A DNA stretch of 64,000 nucleotides. Origin: Humulus lupulus. Its lineage: Eukaryota; Streptophyta; Magnoliopsida; Rosales; Cannabaceae. Positions within the stretch are counted from its first letter, which is position 1. The number at the start of each line of letters is the position of its first letter. The translations under genes were made by a program, and so were the position numbers. Positions 60,833 through 64,000 of the stretch are shown piece by piece. Under the pieces are notes generated by a model. The model searched no databases, was not told where the DNA came from, and saw only the letters and a program-made list of their open reading frames with translations. The DNA is taken from contig NC_084797.1 in NCBI RefSeq assembly GCF_963169125.1, positions 96,125,868 to 96,189,867 of the forward strand. The letters are read 5' to 3'.

Positions 60833-62192
60833 ATTGATGTAGGCATTGGATCTTCATCATTTGCAAAATCACAGGGCCTGGAATGACTCATTGATAGTGG
60901 ATGTTTTCCAGGTGAGTGGGAATTAAAGTCTTCTTTCTTGAAAGCTATATTTCTTCTTTCCTTGAACCATAAGCATTTATTTTTTCCTGTACTGGTACGA
61001 AAGTATTTTCTTCTCTTACAATGTTTATATGTTAATGGTCAAGGTCAATATAAGTCGACACTGGTTTGCCCAGCATGTGGAAAGATTTCAATCACTTTTG
61101 ATCCCTTCATGTATTTGTCGTTGCCGCTACCTTCAACTGCAACTCGGCAAATAACCGTGACTGTGTTTTACGGCGATGGAAGTGGTCTTCCTATGCTATA
61201 CACTGTTAGTTTGCTAAAGCAAGGTTGCTGTAAAGATCTTAGTGAACAACTAAGTACTGCTTGTTGCTTGTTGCTTGAATGTTGATGAGATTCTTCTGCT
61301 TGCAGAGGTAAATTTGGTTTCCATTGACATCTGCTACAATTTATTTTATTTATTCCCTTAATTTTAGTTCTAGTGGTTGAGTAACTGTAATTTCGATTGC
61401 TAGGTTTATGAACATAAGATTTTTCGATATTTGGAAAACCCCTCAGAGCAATTGGCTCCAATTAAGGAGGATGACCACTTATAGACTTTCTAAAAACGTC
61501 GTGGGAAGATCCAGAGTTGAAATAATTCATCGACCACATGAAAAGTAAGCTTGCATCCCTATCCTTATGTAATTGGTAAATAGCACTGGTAAACATGTGA
61601 TGTACAAACCGGTGTTGCCAATCCATCTATTGAAAAATAGCTTTAACTAAGTAATTTCAGAAGGGGATTATAGTATCAATTAAAATAATTATTGGCTACT
61701 TGTTCATTAAGAAGCTGAAGTCCGTATGAATAAAGTTCAAGTGCTCCAAGTCAAGTGTTAACTGGATAATACTGGCTATATTATCTGCTTTTGAGAAATG
61801 TGTTTTAATTTTTTGTATCCTAGTCATTTTATGTCTTGGATCATCTACGCAGACTGCTTGTTAGACTTCTGCTGGATTTCTTAACTTAGATAGTTGGATT
61901 TTTTAGGTGCCCGTCAGACAGTGTTAAGGGTTGTCAGGGAAAGCTTATCGGTACCCCTTTTGTTACTTATTTAAAAGAGCCAATATGTGGAGCCAATGTT
62001 GAAGCTGGTGTTACTAGATTGTTGTCACCTTTGAAGAGAACGCGTCCTTCAGTTAAGCTCCAGAATGGTAAGGAAAATGGATTTGAAAAAGAGGTTATTG
62101 AAGAACCATCAAACACCTACAATTCTAAGAACTTGTCAATGGATGATACAGAAGTAGAGGAAAAATCCAGCGAAGCGTTATTTCTGTGTTGA
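60833..62192 (+). pseudogene. Captured fragment of ubiquitin-specific protease gene (UBP5/8/9-like)
   Basis: Exon-like blocks: 60833-60911 (in the second frame NHRAWNDSLIVDVFQ); about 61043-61307 (GQYKSTLVCPACGKISITFD, YLSLPLPSTATRQITVTVFY, VSLLKQGCCKDLSEQL), carrying a CX2C; 61404-61544 (VYEHKIFRYLENPSEQLAPI, then YRLSKNVVGRSRVEIIHRP after a frame slip); 61907-62192 (KGCQGKLIGTPFVTYLKEPI, VTRLLSPLKRTRPSVKLQNG), ending at TGA 62190-62192. In the intact plant deubiquitinase this is the stretch between the catalytic Cys and His boxes of the USP domain; neither box is in the fragment. A small insertion near 61262-61275 and a deletion near 61482 break the frame. It keeps introns and shares its orientation with the other two fragments. 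Confidence 0.9.
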
Positions 62193-62519
62193 AAGTAGTA
62201 AATTTTAGACTCTTTGAATACTTAAAGAATATTTTGTTGTTGATGACAATGTTGCATATTTTAAATTAAATTGTGGATTGTTAATTCAATGTAGAATGTT
62301 CTTATTTTTTGCTATTTGAAAATCAAGTTCATTTGATAATGCTAGTATATATTAGAAAGTTAATTTTAATTATATAAAAAAAATAAAAAAAAAATAGAAT
62401 AAATTAGTGTAATATAAATAAAATATATAATGAGAATTTAAATATATCTAAATATAACAATAATACGAAAAATGAGTTATAATATATATTACAATAACCC
62501 TTTTTATGCAAAGAATTAT

Positions 62520-62900
62520 GTTATGGAAACTTTATTATATAACACTTAGTATAACACAAAAAATGTGTTATACTAAAGTATAGTATAACACAAAAACTGT
62601 GTTATAGTAAAGTGTAGTATAACACAAAAAAAGTGTTATACTAAAGTGTAATATAATACAAAAAAAGGGTTATAGTATCGACTATAAATAACATAATTCA
62701 ACACTTATCTATATATTAAAATAACACAGAAGTTGTGTTATCGTTGACAGTACAATAACACATCTGTATAACACTGATAAAGTGTTATGTAAAGTACCCT
62801 GACCTACGATAACATAGTTTGTCTTAACACATCAGAAAGTGTTATCGTAGGTTTTGATAACACATTTTTGTTGTTATTAAAAGCATTTTTTCTTGTAGTG
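62520..62900. repeat. Right subterminal repeats and terminus of the CACTA element
   Basis: About fourteen ATAACAC or GTGTTAT heptamers lie in 62540-62865, often as inverted pairs separated by 5-10 bases (for example ATAACACAAAAAATGTGTTAT), giving potential hairpins. Clusters of short subterminal motifs are the transposase-binding sites of CACTA elements. The terminus is CTTGTAGTG at 62900. Confidence 0.85.
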
Positions 62901-62903
62901 AAA

Positions 62904-63237
62904 CACTTTTATGTGTAATTTTTAATTGCTTACCAAGTTGACAACTCTTGCACTTACCATCAGATTCTTTACCTAGCTTAGGTAAACCACGAACAATCCC
63001 TACATGTGACAATTTTTTCAAAGTTTTGAAATTTATGTGACCAAGTTTAGCATGCCACACATCAGTGTTATTACTCACAACAGATTGACACATAATAGAA
63101 GGCAGAAGAGTATAGCAATTGTCATTAGATCTAAAACCTTCAAGAACATTCTCTCCATTCTTGTTTAAAATAAAACAATTCTCATTATCAAAGTTAACAG
63201 TATAAACTTGATCACAAATTTGACTTATGCTAAGCAA
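62904..63237 (-). pseudogene. Integrase zinc region (GAG-pre-integrase) of element G
   Basis: The minus strand reads CYTLLPSIM, then VWHAKLGHINFKTLKKLSHVGIVRGLP, and KCKSCQLGKQLKITHKSV: the H-H-C-C zinc finger that precedes the copia integrase core. It is cut at 62903 by the CACTA element. The ORF running on to 62842 uses bases of the transposon. Confidence 0.85.
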
Positions 63238-63351
63238 GCTAGCTTTAAGTCATTCCACAAGTAACACTCTTTTGATTCTAGGTAACCCTTCGAAGTTAAG
63301 AGTACCCATTCCAGGAACATTACCTTCAATTTCATTCCCAAAAGTAACAGA

Positions 63352-63933
63352 TCAACAATGCATAGGTTTTATGTCTGTAAGAATAGACCTGTCACCTGTC
63401 ATATGTCTTGAGCAACCACTGTCAAAATACCAAAAATATGAAGAAGCAGATCTATCATATTCACTAGTAAAACCAGCAAAACAATTATTCTTTTTGATCC
63501 ATATTTTCTTTGATTGAACATTTTCCTTTTTTACTCTTTTGGATTTATCAAAATAATTGAATTTCTCAAAATATTCACTTTTGGAAAAATTCATAAGAGT
63601 AAAACACTTAGGTCGAATACGACCCTTCCTACCACAAAAATGACAGATTGGAATGAATTTTTCAAACATTCCATTGGATTTACCTATTGACTGTGTCCTT
63701 TCTATTTGAGCAATCCGAGTACTGGATGCAACATATTTCAGTGAAGATGACATAGGAACATTAGATGATAGCATCCCAGCTGAGATAAAGACTGTTTTCT
63801 TTGATTTTTGAGAACTTGAAGCACCAAGTCCCACATGACTTCTTTGACCTACATTCTGTATATTCTCAAAAACAGTTGAACCGGGGTTAAGCATTCTAAC
63901 ATTTTTCTCAAGAGTATCCAAATCTTTAGACAA
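63352..63933 (-). pseudogene. Gag end and protease start of element G
   Basis: Minus strand: a coiled or polar segment, then the nucleocapsid knuckle CHFCGRKGRIRPKC, in which the conserved His of CCHC is Arg, then a Lys-rich linker (IWIKKNNCFAGF) and the retropepsin active-site region WYFDSGCSRHMTGD. A stop at 63352 and a frame change separate it from the integrase zinc region (a GTLNFEGLPRIKRVLLVEC-like stretch lies in between). Gag upstream of 63933 continues out of the window. Confidence 0.8.
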
Positions 63934-64000
63934 CTTATTAATTTCAACATTTTTTGAAATTATTTCTTAATCAAAATTTTCATATAAGTCAGTAAGTTGT

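Larger units (their letters stand above)
53325..62900 (+). mobile_element. CACTA (EnSpm-like) transposon carrying three host gene fragments
   Basis: Left end CACTACACCAAATACC, right end CTTGTAGTG; the inverted complement of the right is CACTACAAGAAAAAA, so the first 13 bases match at 11. The flanks are AAA on both sides (53322-53324 and 62901-62903), the 3-bp duplication expected of CACTA elements. Removing the insert restores the copia integrase frame (KITHKSV to SDINTSK). The right subterminal region is packed with ATAACAC/GTGTTAT repeats. No transposase-like protein is found on either strand. The interior holds plus-strand exons with introns from three unrelated plant genes. It is therefore a non-autonomous gene-capturing element. 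Strand is given by the captured genes. Confidence 0.9.
46906..64000 (-). mobile_element. SIRE-type Ty1/Copia element G (5' end outside window)
   Basis: Minus-strand order from the right: gag end and protease (63933-63352), integrase zinc region (63237-62904), CACTA insertion (53325-62900), integrase core (53324-52358), reverse transcriptase and RNase H (52175-50851), an extra 3' ORF (49877-48730), purine tract and 3' LTR (48021-46906). Integrase before reverse transcriptase is the copia order. An additional ORF after pol and a purine tract reading AAAGGGGGAGAT fit the SIRE (Maximus) clade. Confidence 0.85.

Noticed and set aside
54736..62192. Functional host genes (farnesyltransferase beta, alpha-mannosidase, ubiquitin protease) in the right third
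   Set aside because: Each is incomplete, lacking start and/or catalytic parts; the FTB fragment has nonsense codons and the UBP fragment has frame shifts, while the alpha-mannosidase fragment lacks its catalytic half and has a lost splice acceptor. All three lie between the two ends of one CACTA element.
54736..62192. Retroposed (processed) gene copies
   Set aside because: Introns with GT-AG borders are kept between the exon blocks, so capture was from genomic DNA.

Overview
This window reads as nuclear intergenic DNA of a flowering plant, probably a eudicot. It is built almost entirely of transposable elements nested inside one another, and I see no intact host gene. Evidence for a plant includes chromodomain Ty3/Gypsy elements with a tRNA-Met primer site, Tat-type Gypsy elements with antisense genes, a SIRE-type Ty1/Copia element with an extra 3' ORF, a CACTA transposon, and intron-bearing fragments of recognisable plant housekeeping genes. 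The species cannot be named from this.

Bases 1-44383 are best read as one old plus-strand chromodomain Gypsy element ('B') swollen by insertions. B's 5' LTR (visible from 17270) was hit by a minus-strand Gypsy ('E', 12058-17269). E's 3' LTR was hit by another minus-strand Gypsy ('A', 3310-12057). A's 5' LTR then received an element that is now a solo LTR (8653-10952, TSD AAGCA), and A's integrase received a plus-strand Tat-type element ('T1', 1-3309, cut by the window edge). B's integrase was hit by a young full-length Gypsy ('C', 22396-31869, TSD CTCGG, LTRs about 99.5% identical by eye). B's 3' LTR was hit by a minus-strand Tat-type element ('D', 33729-42825), which keeps gag and protease but no polymerase or integrase.

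Bases 44384-64000 hold a copia-like 5' LTR ('H', about 44482-46712). Next comes a minus-strand SIRE-type copia element ('G', from 46906 past the right edge). G's integrase is interrupted by a 9576-bp CACTA element (53325-62900, TSD AAA).

The most interesting object is that CACTA element. No transposase is visible in it. It carries, all on the plus strand and with introns kept, decayed segments of three unrelated host genes: protein farnesyltransferase beta subunit, lysosomal-type alpha-mannosidase (GH38) and a ubiquitin-specific protease (UBP5/8/9-like). It therefore looks like a transduplicating, Pack-type CACTA. The second notable theme is that both Tat-type elements (T1 and D) carry an antisense, probably spliced gene with a gypsy-type transposon domain; T1 has a plausible antisense TATA box. 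The third is a short palindromic GC-rich cassette found at a similar place in the LTRs of A, B, C and F, but with a different core sequence in A than in C.
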